A stretch of 64,000 nt of DNA from Caulobacter sp. (GTDB taxonomy: Bacteria > Pseudomonadota > Alphaproteobacteria > Caulobacterales > Caulobacteraceae): NCBI GenBank assembly GCA_026225565.1, contig JAMFTA010000063.1, forward strand, positions 16,862 to 80,861, in the 5' to 3' direction. Below, in pieces: positions 39,584-49,519 of this stretch. Position numbers and translations under genes: made by a program. The notes beneath the pieces were generated by a model. The model had not been told where the DNA came from. It was given only the letters and a program-made list of their open reading frames with translations, and made no database searches. Within the stretch, counting starts at the first letter, position 1. The number at the start of each line of letters is the position of its first letter.

Positions 39584-40338
39584 GGGGATGTGGACGCGGC
39601 CAGCCGCGCCTCGGCTGCGTCACGGGCGGCGGGATCGCCGACGTGCATCCAATCGCCCTCCATAACCGCGCCATAGAGCCGCCCCGCCGCCGCCCAATCG
39701 GCCCAGAAGGGAAACAGGCCGAACTCGGTCTTGGGCGCGGCGTAGATGGGGCGGGGATCGACGATGTGTACGCCCATGTAGTTGAGCGGCGCGGTCGCGG
39801 CGCCGGTGATGCGGCGGGGGGCCAGGCGCCCCTCGGCGTCCATGGCGAAGTCGCCCGCGCCGTCAAAACCGCTGGTGTGCTCCATGCGCGCCAACAACAG
39901 GCGGGCGGCCATGCGCTCAGGGTCGAAGCCCTGGCAGAGGGCCTGGATTGCACCGGATGCGGGCCGAGCGAAAGAAGCGCCGTCTTCGATCCAAACGCTG
40001 TCGATGTTGACGACCAGGATCGGCGCCTCGGCCAAGAGCGGCCGGGCGAATTTGATGCCGCCGCCGGTCTCCAGCGGCGAGAAGTGAGCGCGCTCGTCGG
40101 AGATGACGATGTAGGGGCCGCCGGAGCGGCGAGCCAGGTGGGCGATCAGGGCGTCGCCAAAGGCGTGGATGTTGACGACGGCGCGCTCCACCCCCGCGTC
40201 CGCCAGACGATCCAGCATGTGGTCGATCAAGGCCTTGCCGCCCACGTCCACCAGAGCTTTAGGCCGGTCGTCGGTGAGCGGGCGCATCCGCGTGCCCATC
40301 CCCGCCGCCAGCACCATCGCGGTCTGGGGGACGCTCAT
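39580..40338 (-). CDS. murU: N-acetylmuramate 1-phosphate uridylyltransferase (MurU-like)
   Basis: This 252-residue sugar-1-phosphate nucleotidyltransferase has the signature LAAGMGTRMRPLTDDRPKALVDV at its N-terminus, the metal-binding Asp in VVNIDSVWI and YMGVHIVDP further on. Nucleotidyltransferases of this size directly beside an AmgK-type kinase are MurU, which makes UDP-MurNAc in cell-wall recycling. Annotation as mannose-1-phosphate guanylyltransferase is the common alternative. It overlaps amgK and addB by 4 nt each, so it is co-translated with both. Confidence 0.82.
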   Translation of the reverse strand: MSVPQTAMVLAAGMGTRMRPLTDDRPKALVDVGGKALIDHMLDRLADAGVERAVVNIHAFGDALIAHLARRSGGPYIVISDERAHFSPLETGGGIKFARPLLAEAPILVVNIDSVWIEDGASFARPASGAIQALCQGFDPERMAARLLLARMEHTSGFDGAGDFAMDAEGRLAPRRITGAATAPLNYMGVHIVDPRPIYAAPKTEFGLFPFWADWAAAGRLYGAVMEGDWMHVGDPAARDAAEARLAASTSP

Positions 40339-41468
40339 GCGAGGGGCTCCCTCGGGCGGCTTTCCACCGGTATCCAGCGGTCGAACCAGGCGCGCAGGCC
40401 CGCCAAATCGGGGTGGGCGAGATTGCGCTCCAGATAGCGCCAGGTGCGTGGCATGAAGGCGATGTATTTGGGGCGGCCGAAAAAGACCACCTGGCGTGCG
40501 AAGATCGGGCCGAGGATGCGGGCGGCGTTCAGCGCCGCGAGGGCGCGGTAGTCGCTGAGGAAGCCCTCGCGGTCGAGTTGCGGCCTCGCCGCGAGATAGC
40601 GGTCCAGCATGGCGGCCTCCAGCTCTGGCGGCACATCCCGGCGGGCGTCCTGCAGCAGGTGGAGCAGGTCCCAGGCCGGGTGGGCCTTCACCGCATCCTG
40701 GAAGTCCAGCAGGCCGACCCGCGCCAGACCCTGCCGCTCGGGCAGCCAGATCAGATTCTCCGCATGGAAGTCCCGATGGGCGAAGACAGTGGCCCCCCGT
40801 TCGCCCGCCGCGCGGATCGGGGCGCACAAGGTCTCCCAATCCACCCGCGCCGCGTCCGGAAAGGGCGGCAGATCGGCGTACTTGGGCCACCATTCCAGGA
40901 ACAGCTCGGTATAGGTCTTCAAGGCCAGATCGTCGTAGGTGGAGAGGGCCCAATGGGCGCCCGGGGCGTCCAGCACCGTCGGCGGCGGCTCTGAATGCAG
41001 GGCGACCTGCAGATCGACGGCGGCCTCGTAGAGGGGCAGGGGATCGGTCCCGCCCGCGATCAGGTTGGCGTAGAGATCGTCGCCCAGGTCTTCCAGCACA
41101 GCCAGGCCGTTCTCGACGTCGAACGTCAGGATTTGCGGGGCTGAGAACCCTCGGCCCTTCAGATAGGCGGCCACCGCCACGAAGGCGTCCACCCGGCCGC
41201 CAGCCAATCGCGCCAGGGCGTTATAGCCCTTAGCCGCCCGCTCTTCAGGCGAGGCGTCCGGCGCTGCGGGTTCGCTCTCAGTGGCCGGCGGCTGATCCAT
41301 GAGCACCACCGTTGAGCCGTCCGCGAGATGCAGCCGCTCATAGAGGCGGGTAGAGGCGTCGCCGGCCATGGTTTCGCGGCGCGCATCGGCCAGGCCGGCG
41401 CCCTTCAGGAACTGGCGTTTCAGGGTCTCGCGCGCGGGGTCACTCAAACGGGTCGGGTCCTTTGCCAA
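40335..41468 (-). CDS. amgK: N-acetylmuramate/N-acetylglucosamine anomeric kinase (AmgK-like)
   Basis: This 377-residue aminoglycoside-phosphotransferase-fold kinase has the catalytic loop FAHRDFHAENLIWLP and the metal-binding LLDFQDAVKAHPAWDL. These match AmgK, which phosphorylates MurNAc at C1 in the recycling bypass with MurU. An N-terminal GDASTRLYERL segment matches the AmgK nucleotide loop region. It overlaps tsaE by 29 nt and murU by 4 nt. The start at 41468 is accepted, though an internal start would remove the tsaE overlap. Confidence 0.82.
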   Translation of the reverse strand: MAKDPTRLSDPARETLKRQFLKGAGLADARRETMAGDASTRLYERLHLADGSTVVLMDQPPATESEPAAPDASPEERAAKGYNALARLAGGRVDAFVAVAAYLKGRGFSAPQILTFDVENGLAVLEDLGDDLYANLIAGGTDPLPLYEAAVDLQVALHSEPPPTVLDAPGAHWALSTYDDLALKTYTELFLEWWPKYADLPPFPDAARVDWETLCAPIRAAGERGATVFAHRDFHAENLIWLPERQGLARVGLLDFQDAVKAHPAWDLLHLLQDARRDVPPELEAAMLDRYLAARPQLDREGFLSDYRALAALNAARILGPIFARQVVFFGRPKYIAFMPRTWRYLERNLAHPDLAGLRAWFDRWIPVESRPREPLA

Positions 41469-41931
41469 AATCTCGCAGTCTGCCGTGGCCGGTCAGACGC
41501 ATCCGCCGGCCGTCCGGCTCGCCATCCGCAGGCAGGGCGATCTCTATAGCGAGTCGGTCGGCGGGCAGCGCATCCCCCAGGCGCTCCGGCCACTCGATCA
41601 CCGCCACGCCCTCGTTGAGCACCTCGTCCAGGCCGAGCTCATAGACCTCCTCCGCCGCCTTCAGCCGGTAGAGGTCGAAGTGGGCGAGGGGGAAGTCGTG
41701 GCCAGCGTAGAGTTGAACCAGGGTGAAGGTAGGGCTGGGAACCTCTTCGTCCAGCGACGTCAGGGCGCGAATCAGCCCCCGCGCCAGGGTGGACTTGCCA
41801 GCGCCCAGCGGGCCGTAGAGACAGATCGCCTCCCCCCGGGCAAGGCGGGCGCCGATCGCCCCGCCGAACGCGGCCAGGGCCTCGGCCGTATCGAACCACC
41901 GTTCAAAGGTCATGGTCAGAGCGTGTCCCAT
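41440..41931 (-). CDS. tsaE: tRNA threonylcarbamoyladenosine biosynthesis ATPase TsaE
   Basis: This 163-residue ATPase of the t6A37 pathway works with TsaB and TsaD. The Walker A motif is GPLGAGKSTLARGL, followed by VPSPTFTLVQLY and FDLYRLKAAEEVYELGLDE, then VIEWPERLGD. An internal ATG (MTFERW, six codons in) is an equally good start. It is the first gene of the minus-strand tsaE-amgK-murU-addB run and is divergent from the ferredoxin reductase gene. Confidence 0.92.
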   Translation of the reverse strand: MGHALTMTFERWFDTAEALAAFGGAIGARLARGEAICLYGPLGAGKSTLARGLIRALTSLDEEVPSPTFTLVQLYAGHDFPLAHFDLYRLKAAEEVYELGLDEVLNEGVAVIEWPERLGDALPADRLAIEIALPADGEPDGRRMRLTGHGRLRDFGKGPDPFE

Positions 41932-42023
41932 GGGCTAAGCGCGACAGCAAGCGGGGGCGGTGGGAGCACGGCTTGCACGTCAATGACGCCGACGTCTTGA
42001 AGGCCGCAAAGAGGGAGATGCGG

Positions 42024-43629
<1,606 letters not shown>

Positions 43630-43689
43630 CGCCGAAGCCGCGCACCCAGCATAAAGCAGATAGACGCTGTGGCGGCTCGGGGGATACGC

Positions 43690-46296
43690 GTGTTGAAGAC
43701 GGCTGATCCAGTGAAGCGCTCGCCCATCGCCAAGTTGGTGGTGCTCAGCTGCCGCCACCCGGTGACGGTGGCCCTAGCGAGTCTGGCCCTGTGCGCCCTG
43801 GCGATGCTCTACGCCGGCAAGAACTTCGCCATGAGCACCGATACGGCGGCGCTGATCTCGCCGACGGTGGAGTGGCGGCGCAATTCCGCGGCGCTGGACG
43901 CCGCCTTCCCCCAGAACATCAACACTATAGACGTCGTTATCGACGGGGCGACGCCCGAGCTGGCCGAGGCGGGCGCGGCGCGGCTGACCGACGCCCTCTC
44001 CAGCCGCAGCAACCTCTTCAACCGCGTCACTCGCCCTGACGGCGGCCCATTCCTTGCTAAGGAGGGGCTCTTGTTCAAATCCCCCGCCGAGGTGAAGGCG
44101 ACCACCGACCAGCTGATCGCCGCCCAGGCCTTTCTCGGGCCGCTGGCCGCCGATCCGAGCCTGCGCGGCGTGATGGCCAGTCTGACTACCCTCTCCACCG
44201 GGGTGCAGCAAAAGCAGACCACTCTTCTCGCCATCGATAAGCCGCTGAAGACCTTCGCCGACGCGGTGGAGGGCGTGAACGCCCATCGCCCCACCTACTT
44301 CTCCTGGCAGGCGATGATCAGCGGCGGATCGGGGCTGAGCGCGCCGCGCCGCCGCTTTGTGGTGGTGCAGCCCAAGCTCGACTACGGCGCCCTGACCCCC
44401 GGCGCCGACGGCGCTAAGGCCATCCGCGCCGCGGCCTTAAAGCTCGGCCTCACCCCCGCCACGGGAACCACCGTCCGGCTGACCGGCCCCACGCCCCTGT
44501 CGGATGAGGAATTCGCCTCCCTATCGGACAAGGTCTGGCTGGTGGTGGGAACCATGCTCACAACCATGCTGCTGATGCTGTGGCTGGCGGTGCGTTCGGT
44601 GCGGATCATGGTCGCCATCCTGGTCACCACCATCGCCGGATTGGTGCTGACGGCGGCTGTGGGGCTGATGGCCGTGCATCGATTCAATCTAATCTCGGTG
44701 GCCTTCATCCCGCTGTTCGTCGGGCTGGGGGTGGATTTCGGCATCCAGCTCAGTGTGCGTTTTCGCGCCGAGCGATTGGTTCAGCCCAACATCCGCGAGG
44801 CCCTGGCGGCGGCGGGCAGCGGGATCGGCGGAGCCCTGGCCCTGGCGGCGACGGCTATCGCCCTGGGCTTCTTCGGCTTCCTGCCGACCAAATATATCGG
44901 CGTGTCCGAGCTGGGCGTCATAGCGGGCCTCGGCATGGTGATCGCCCTCTTTCTGGCGGTGACCCTGCTTCCGGCGCTGCTCATCTTGCTGCGGACGCCC
45001 CTGCAGACCCAGGAGGTGGGCAATCGCAAGCTAGAGCCCCTGGATCGCTTCCTGGTGGAGCGGAGGAAGTTGGTGCTCTGGCTGTTCGCCATTTCCCTGA
45101 TCGGCAGCATCGCGCTCCTCCCCTTGGTGCGCTTCGACTTCAACCCGCTGCACCTGAAGAACCCGAAGGGTGAGGCCATGGCCACGCTCAACGACCTGAT
45201 GCGCGACCCCGATCAGTCGCCCAACACCATCGACGTGCTGAGCCCTTCGCTGGCCGCCGCCAACGCCATGGCCAAGCGGCTGTCGGCCCTGCCCCAGGTG
45301 GCCCAGGCCGTCACCCTCGACAGCTATGTGCCCAGCGACCAGCCGGCCAAGCTGGCCTTGATCGGCGACGCCAACACGCTTTTGGACACCACCCTCAACC
45401 CCTTCGACGTGCAGCCCTCGCCCACGGACGCCGAGCTGGCGGCCAGCATTAAGCAGGCGTCGGCGGCGCTATCCAAGGCGGCGGCGAGAGCGAATAACGC
45501 AGGCGCGGCGGACGCCAGGCGGTTGGCGGCGGCGCTGAGCGCCCTGGGCGCCGGACCGCCCGCCCTGCGCGCTCAGGCGACAGGGGTGCTGATCCCGCCG
45601 CTCGTCGTCACCCTGAACCAGATCCGCGCCATCCTGCAGGCCGAGCCCGTGACCCTGCAAACCTTGCCGCCTGACCTGACCGCCGATTGGGTGGCCAAGG
45701 ACGGCCACGCCCGGATCCTGGTCTTCCCCAAGGGCGGCAACGACAACCCCACCTTGGTGAAGTTCTCCAAGGCCGTGCGCGCCATAGCCACCAACGCGTC
45801 GGGCGGGCCGATCTCCATCCAGGAAGCGGGCAAGACCATCGCCTGGGCCTTCATCGAGGCGGGCATCCTCTCCTTGATCGTCATCAGCCTGTTGTTGCTG
45901 GCGGTGCTGCGGAGCGTGCGCGAGGTGGCCTTCACCCTGGCCCCTGTGGTGCTGTCGGTGTTCCTGACCCTGGGAACCTGTGTCCTGATCGGCCAGCCGA
46001 TCAACTTCGCCAACATCATCGCCTTCCCCCTGCTGTTCGGGGTGGGGGTGGCTTTCCACATCTATTTCGTCATGGCCTGGCGGGATGGGGCGCACGATTT
46101 GCTGCAGTCGAGCCTGGCGCGGGCGGTGTTCTTCAGCGCCCTGACCACCGGGGCGGCCTTTGGCAGCCTGATGCTCTCCAGCCATCCCGGCACCGCCAGC
46201 ATGGGCAAGATATTGATGATCTCGCTGTTCTGGACGCTGATTTGCGCATTGCTGTTCGAGCCGGCCCTGCTTGGCCCGCCGGAAGAAAAAGCCTAG
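43690..46296 (+). CDS. hpnN: Hopanoid RND/MMPL-family transporter HpnN
   Basis: This protein of about 868 residues has two RND-type halves. Each has one membrane helix, a large periplasmic loop and a five-helix block. Sterol-sensing-like segments include VAFIPLFVGLGVDFGIQLSV in the first half and IAFPLLFGVGVAFHIYFVM in the second. HpnN moves hopanoids to the outer membrane in Rhodopseudomonas. The start is uncertain: GTG at 43690 has GGGGGA 5 nt upstream, and GTG at 43669 has none. It is the first hopanoid gene of the window and lies 60 nt after the ferredoxin. Confidence 0.9.
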   Translation: MLKTADPVKRSPIAKLVVLSCRHPVTVALASLALCALAMLYAGKNFAMSTDTAALISPTVEWRRNSAALDAAFPQNINTIDVVIDGATPELAEAGAARLTDALSSRSNLFNRVTRPDGGPFLAKEGLLFKSPAEVKATTDQLIAAQAFLGPLAADPSLRGVMASLTTLSTGVQQKQTTLLAIDKPLKTFADAVEGVNAHRPTYFSWQAMISGGSGLSAPRRRFVVVQPKLDYGALTPGADGAKAIRAAALKLGLTPATGTTVRLTGPTPLSDEEFASLSDKVWLVVGTMLTTMLLMLWLAVRSVRIMVAILVTTIAGLVLTAAVGLMAVHRFNLISVAFIPLFVGLGVDFGIQLSVRFRAERLVQPNIREALAAAGSGIGGALALAATAIALGFFGFLPTKYIGVSELGVIAGLGMVIALFLAVTLLPALLILLRTPLQTQEVGNRKLEPLDRFLVERRKLVLWLFAISLIGSIALLPLVRFDFNPLHLKNPKGEAMATLNDLMRDPDQSPNTIDVLSPSLAAANAMAKRLSALPQVAQAVTLDSYVPSDQPAKLALIGDANTLLDTTLNPFDVQPSPTDAELAASIKQASAALSKAAARANNAGAADARRLAAALSALGAGPPALRAQATGVLIPPLVVTLNQIRAILQAEPVTLQTLPPDLTADWVAKDGHARILVFPKGGNDNPTLVKFSKAVRAIATNASGGPISIQEAGKTIAWAFIEAGILSLIVISLLLLAVLRSVREVAFTLAPVVLSVFLTLGTCVLIGQPINFANIIAFPLLFGVGVAFHIYFVMAWRDGAHDLLQSSLARAVFFSALTTGAAFGSLMLSSHPGTASMGKILMISLFWTLICALLFEPALLGPPEEKA

Positions 46297-46315
46297 CGGC
46301 CCAGCCCGAAGGTTG

Positions 46316-46330
46316 GAACATAATAAGAAC
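46316..46330 (+). promoter_or_regulatory. Perfect alphaproteobacterial LexA (SOS) box
   Basis: GAAC (46316-46319), seven bases (ATAATAA), GAAC (46327-46330) is an exact GAAC-N7-GAAC direct repeat, the reverse complement of the GTTC-N7-GTTC LexA operator of alphaproteobacteria. It lies 41 nt upstream of the 47-codon ORF. A weak -35-like TTGGAA overlaps its left half. Confidence 0.65.
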
Positions 46331-46371
46331 ATCTGCTATCTGAGTCGCCCAATGAGTCGGGAGATGACGCG

Positions 46372-46515
46372 ATGAGCAATCTGTCCTGGTTACGCGTTCT
46401 GAACGGCCGCCATGTGACGGTGGTGCGCATCGATGGGGATCAGGTGCTGGTCAGCATCGGCGGCGCGCGCGAGGTGATGTCCTTGGCCGCCTACCGGGCG
46501 CTGCCGCAGGTTTGA
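46372..46515 (+). CDS. Small protein ORF (47 aa), candidate SOS-induced gene
   Basis: An ATG preceded by GGGAG (46360-46364, 7 nt spacing) opens a 47-codon frame ending in TGA at 46513-46515. The product begins MSNLSWLRVLNGRH, then has an alternating hydrophobic stretch with GDQVLVSIGGAREVM and ends YRALPQV. It has no membrane segment or signal peptide. It looks like a small beta-rich fold with a terminal helix. I do not recognise the family. It stands alone between hpnN and the convergent hpnM and has its own operator-like LexA box. Confidence 0.6.
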   Translation: MSNLSWLRVLNGRHVTVVRIDGDQVLVSIGGAREVMSLAAYRALPQV

Positions 46516-46528
46516 TCGTCTTGGGCGT

Positions 46529-47137
46529 TTAGCTCTTCAAAAGGCTGTCGGCCTTGGCGTTCATCTTCGCTACCAAGGCCGGGGCGCCGCCGGAACTGGC
46601 GGTGGCGGCGAAGTCCGACCGCTGGGCGGTCAGCTGGCTGATGGCGCCGAAGTAGACGTCGATCACCTTCCATCGGCCGCCCGACTGGCGCATCCGGTAG
46701 TTCAGGTCGGTGGGCGCGCCGCTCTTAGCGACGATCTGGGTGCGGACCAGCTTGTCGAGGCCCCGGGTCTGCACAATGGGGTTGCTCTTGAACTGTTCGC
46801 CGCCGTAGCCGTCGAAGTTATGGGCGAAGTTGGCCGCCGTCAGACGGGTGAAGGCCTTGATCAGGGCCGCCTGGTCGGACGCTGAGGCCGCGGCCCAGCT
46901 GGAGCCCGCCGCAAAACGGGTCATGGTCGACAGGTCGAAGGTCTCCTCCACCGCCGGCATCAGTTTCTTGTAGCGGCCTTCGGCGCCGAGGGCCTTGCCC
47001 TGCTTCATCACCTCGATCAGGGCGCTGTCGAAGGCGTCGATGGGCGCTAGGGCCGGATCGGCGGCGTCCGCCATCGAGACGGCCGGCGCTCCGGCGATCA
47101 GGGCGACGAGGGCGAGGCTGGAGAGCTTGACGGTCAT
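46529..47137 (-). CDS. hpnM: Hopanoid-associated MlaC/Ttg2D-like periplasmic protein HpnM
   Basis: This 202-residue exported protein of the toluene-tolerance Ttg2/MlaC superfamily has a signal peptide (MTVKLSSLALVALIAGAPAV region), FTRLTAANFAHNFDGYGGEQF, and YRMRQSGGRWKVIDVYFGA, the family's hallmark. MlaC-type proteins carry lipids across the periplasm. HpnM is the hopanoid-locus member. The ATG at 47137 has GAGG upstream. The longer frame to 47185 has no leader. Confidence 0.88.
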   Translation of the reverse strand: MTVKLSSLALVALIAGAPAVSMADAADPALAPIDAFDSALIEVMKQGKALGAEGRYKKLMPAVEETFDLSTMTRFAAGSSWAAASASDQAALIKAFTRLTAANFAHNFDGYGGEQFKSNPIVQTRGLDKLVRTQIVAKSGAPTDLNYRMRQSGGRWKVIDVYFGAISQLTAQRSDFAATASSGGAPALVAKMNAKADSLLKS

Positions 47138-47218
47138 GATGGGCGCCTCAGAAGGGTGTTTGCGGGAACGCGCCGCGAGGCCCAATGTTCACAGGGCCGA
47201 TGAACTGCGGCTGAAGCC

Positions 47219-48142
47219 TCAGGTCGCGCGGTCGAGCAGATAGAGCGGCAGGCCGCGCAGCTCGTCGGCGGCGGGGCCGTAGTGGGCCAGGGTGTCGCTC
47301 GCCCGCTCGGCCAATAGTTTCGCCTCGCGCTTGGCGCCCTCGACGCCGAGGATGGAGACGAGGGTGATCTTGCCCTGGGCGGCGTCCTTGCCCACCGCCT
47401 TACCGGCGGTCTCGGCGGCGCCGGTGGCGTCGATCAGATCGTCGGCGATCTGGAAGGCCAACCCTAAGTCCTTGGCGAAGTCGCGCAGGCGTCGGTGATC
47501 GTCGGGCCCAGCCTCGGCCAAAATCGGTCCGGCCTCGGCGGCGAATTCGAACAGGGCGCCGGTCTTCATCCGCTGCAAGAGGATCACCGCGTCGCCGTCG
47601 TATTTGTGATGGATGCTCTGCATATCCATCATCTGGCCGCCGATCATGCCCTCGCCGCCGGCCGCGCGTGCCAGGCGACTGACCAGGCGCGCGCGCACCT
47701 CGCCGGACGGATGGGTTTGCGGCTCCGCCAGGATTTCGAAGGCGATGGTCAGGAGGCCGTCGCCGGCCAGGATCGCGGTGGCTTCGTCGAACTGCCTGTG
47801 GGTGGTGGGGCGCCCGCGACGCAGATCGTCGTCGTCCATGGCCGGCAGGTCGTCGTGGACTAGGGAGTAGGTGTGCAGCACCTCGATGGCGGCGGCAGCG
47901 CGCAGGGCGTGAGCCTCCGGCACCTCGAACAACTTGGCGCCGGCCAGGGTCAGGTAGGGCCGCAACCGTTTTCCGCCGGCGAAGGTGGCGTAGCGCATGG
48001 CCTCCAGCACCCGTCCGTGGGCGCCGGTCGGCACGGGCAGGAGGTGTTCCAGCGTCTGCTCCACGGCGGCGGCCGCGCGGGTCATGCCGTCGGCGACCGA
48101 AGGGCCCGCCGCAGCGACGACCCGAAGCTGTGGCTCAGCCAT
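47219..48142 (-). CDS. ispA: Farnesyl/geranylgeranyl-type diphosphate synthase
   Basis: This 307-residue short-chain trans-prenyltransferase has FAGGKRLRPYLTLAG, the first aspartate motif VHDDLPAMDDDDLRRG and the second AFQIADDLIDATG. The long insertion DDLPAMDDDD is typical of FPP synthases of the IspA group. It supplies the C15 unit that HpnD and HpnC join into squalene. It follows ispG on the same strand; the last base of ispG's stop codon is shared with its start. Confidence 0.9.
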   Translation of the reverse strand: MAEPQLRVVAAAGPSVADGMTRAAAAVEQTLEHLLPVPTGAHGRVLEAMRYATFAGGKRLRPYLTLAGAKLFEVPEAHALRAAAAIEVLHTYSLVHDDLPAMDDDDLRRGRPTTHRQFDEATAILAGDGLLTIAFEILAEPQTHPSGEVRARLVSRLARAAGGEGMIGGQMMDMQSIHHKYDGDAVILLQRMKTGALFEFAAEAGPILAEAGPDDHRRLRDFAKDLGLAFQIADDLIDATGAAETAGKAVGKDAAQGKITLVSILGVEGAKREAKLLAERASDTLAHYGPAADELRGLPLYLLDRAT

Positions 48143-49344
48143 TACTCCGCCGCGACGTGAGCGAGGGAGGCTTCGGCGGCGATGGCGGGACCACGCTGGG
48201 CCGAGCCGCTTTGGGGCAGGGCGGAGACGCTTTGATTGGCGTCTATGGACTTGGCCTTGGCTTCCACCAGCTCGACGATGTGCTCCAGCATATGTTCGTT
48301 GTTCATCTTATGGTCGGGCTTGCCGTCGATATAGACCATGCCCGAACCCGCGCCGCCGCCGGTGAAGCCGATGTCGGTCATCAGAGCTTCCCCGGGGCCG
48401 TTCACCACACAGCCGATGATCGACAGGGAGAGGGGGGTGGAGATGTGGGCCAGCCGCTCTTCCAATGCCTCCACCGTCTTGATCACGTTATAGCCCTGAC
48501 GCGCGCAGGACGGACAGGCGATGATGTTCACGCCGCGATGGCGCAGACCCATGGATTTGAGGATATCGAAGCCGGCCTTGATCTCCTCCACCGGATCGGC
48601 GGCGAGGGAGATGCGGATGGTGTCGCCGATGCCGGCCCACAGAAGGTTGCCGATGCCGATGGCCGACTTGATGGCGCCGGTGCGCAGCGACCCGGCCTCG
48701 GTGACGCCCAGATGGATCGGGCAGTCGATCACTTCAGAGAGCTGCTGATAGGCGGCCACGGTCATGAAGACGTCCGAAGCCTTCACGCTGATCTTGAATT
48801 CGTGGAAGTCCAGGTCCTGCAGGATGCGGGCGTGGAAGAGCGCGCTCTCCACCATGGCGTCGGGGCAGGGCTCGCCGTATTTCTCCAGCAAATCCCGCTC
48901 CAGCGACCCGGCGTTGACGCCGATACGCATGGAGCAGCCATTGTCCCGCGCCGCCTGCACCACGTCCTTCACCCGCTGGGCGTTGCCGATGTTGCCGGGA
49001 TTGATGCGCAGGCAGGCCGCGCCCGCCTCGGCGGCCTCGATGCCGCGCTTGTAGTGGAAATGGATGTCGGCCACGAGCGGGACCTTCGAGGCCTTGACGA
49101 TGGTCGAGAACGCAGCGGTGGATTCCACGTCGGGGCAGGAGACGCGCACGATATCCGCGCCGGCCTCTACCAACTGGCGGATCTGGCCGATGGTGGCCTC
49201 AGCGTCCGCCGTCAGGGTGTTGGTCATCGACTGCACGGTGATCGGCGCGTCGCCGCCGACCTCTACATTGCCGACTCGAATCTTGCGGGACACCCGGCGA
49301 TCGATGCGCCGCCAGGGACGATGGTGTGAAGGATCGAGGTTCAT
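48142..49344 (-). CDS. ispG: 4-hydroxy-3-methylbut-2-enyl diphosphate synthase
   Basis: This 400-residue MEP-pathway [4Fe-4S] enzyme makes HMBPP from MEcPP. It has [16 protein letters not shown], the TIM-barrel segment [18 protein letters not shown], and the cluster ligands in [14 protein letters not shown] and [13 protein letters not shown]. The ATG at 49344 ([13 protein letters not shown]) gives the usual size. It is divergent from ispH, the next enzyme in the pathway, across a 175-nt region with a perfect inverted repeat. Confidence 0.94.
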   Translation of the reverse strand: MNLDPSHHRPWRRIDRRVSRKIRVGNVEVGGDAPITVQSMTNTLTADAEATIGQIRQLVEAGADIVRVSCPDVESTAAFSTIVKASKVPLVADIHFHYKRGIEAAEAGAACLRINPGNIGNAQRVKDVVQAARDNGCSMRIGVNAGSLERDLLEKYGEPCPDAMVESALFHARILQDLDFHEFKISVKASDVFMTVAAYQQLSEVIDCPIHLGVTEAGSLRTGAIKSAIGIGNLLWAGIGDTIRISLAADPVEEIKAGFDILKSMGLRHRGVNIIACPSCARQGYNVIKTVEALEERLAHISTPLSLSIIGCVVNGPGEALMTDIGFTGGGAGSGMVYIDGKPDHKMNNEHMLEHIVELVEAKAKSIDANQSVSALPQSGSAQRGPAIAAEASLAHVAAE

Positions 49345-49401
49345 GGGGTCAAAATAGGCGCAGAAAGCGACGTTAGAAAGTCGCAGCCCGCAGCTTTCTT
49401 T

Positions 49402-49429
49402 GAAATTGACAGGGGCGGCGGTCAATTTC
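49402..49429. promoter_or_regulatory. Perfect 9-bp inverted repeat between ispG and ispH
   Basis: GAAATTGAC (49402-49410) and GTCAATTTC (49421-49429) are exact inverted repeats around a 10-nt spacer. They lie in the divergent promoter of two consecutive MEP-pathway genes, 58 nt from ispG and 91 nt from ispH. It is a candidate operator for a dimeric regulator that is not identified. Confidence 0.55.
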
Positions 49430-49519
49430 CTGGCCGACTGTGTCTTCCGGATCGGAGGCGCAGCCTCTACCTTAGGGGCTGGGCGGATCGTTTGAAGTTC
49501 GCGTTGAACACGGTGGACG

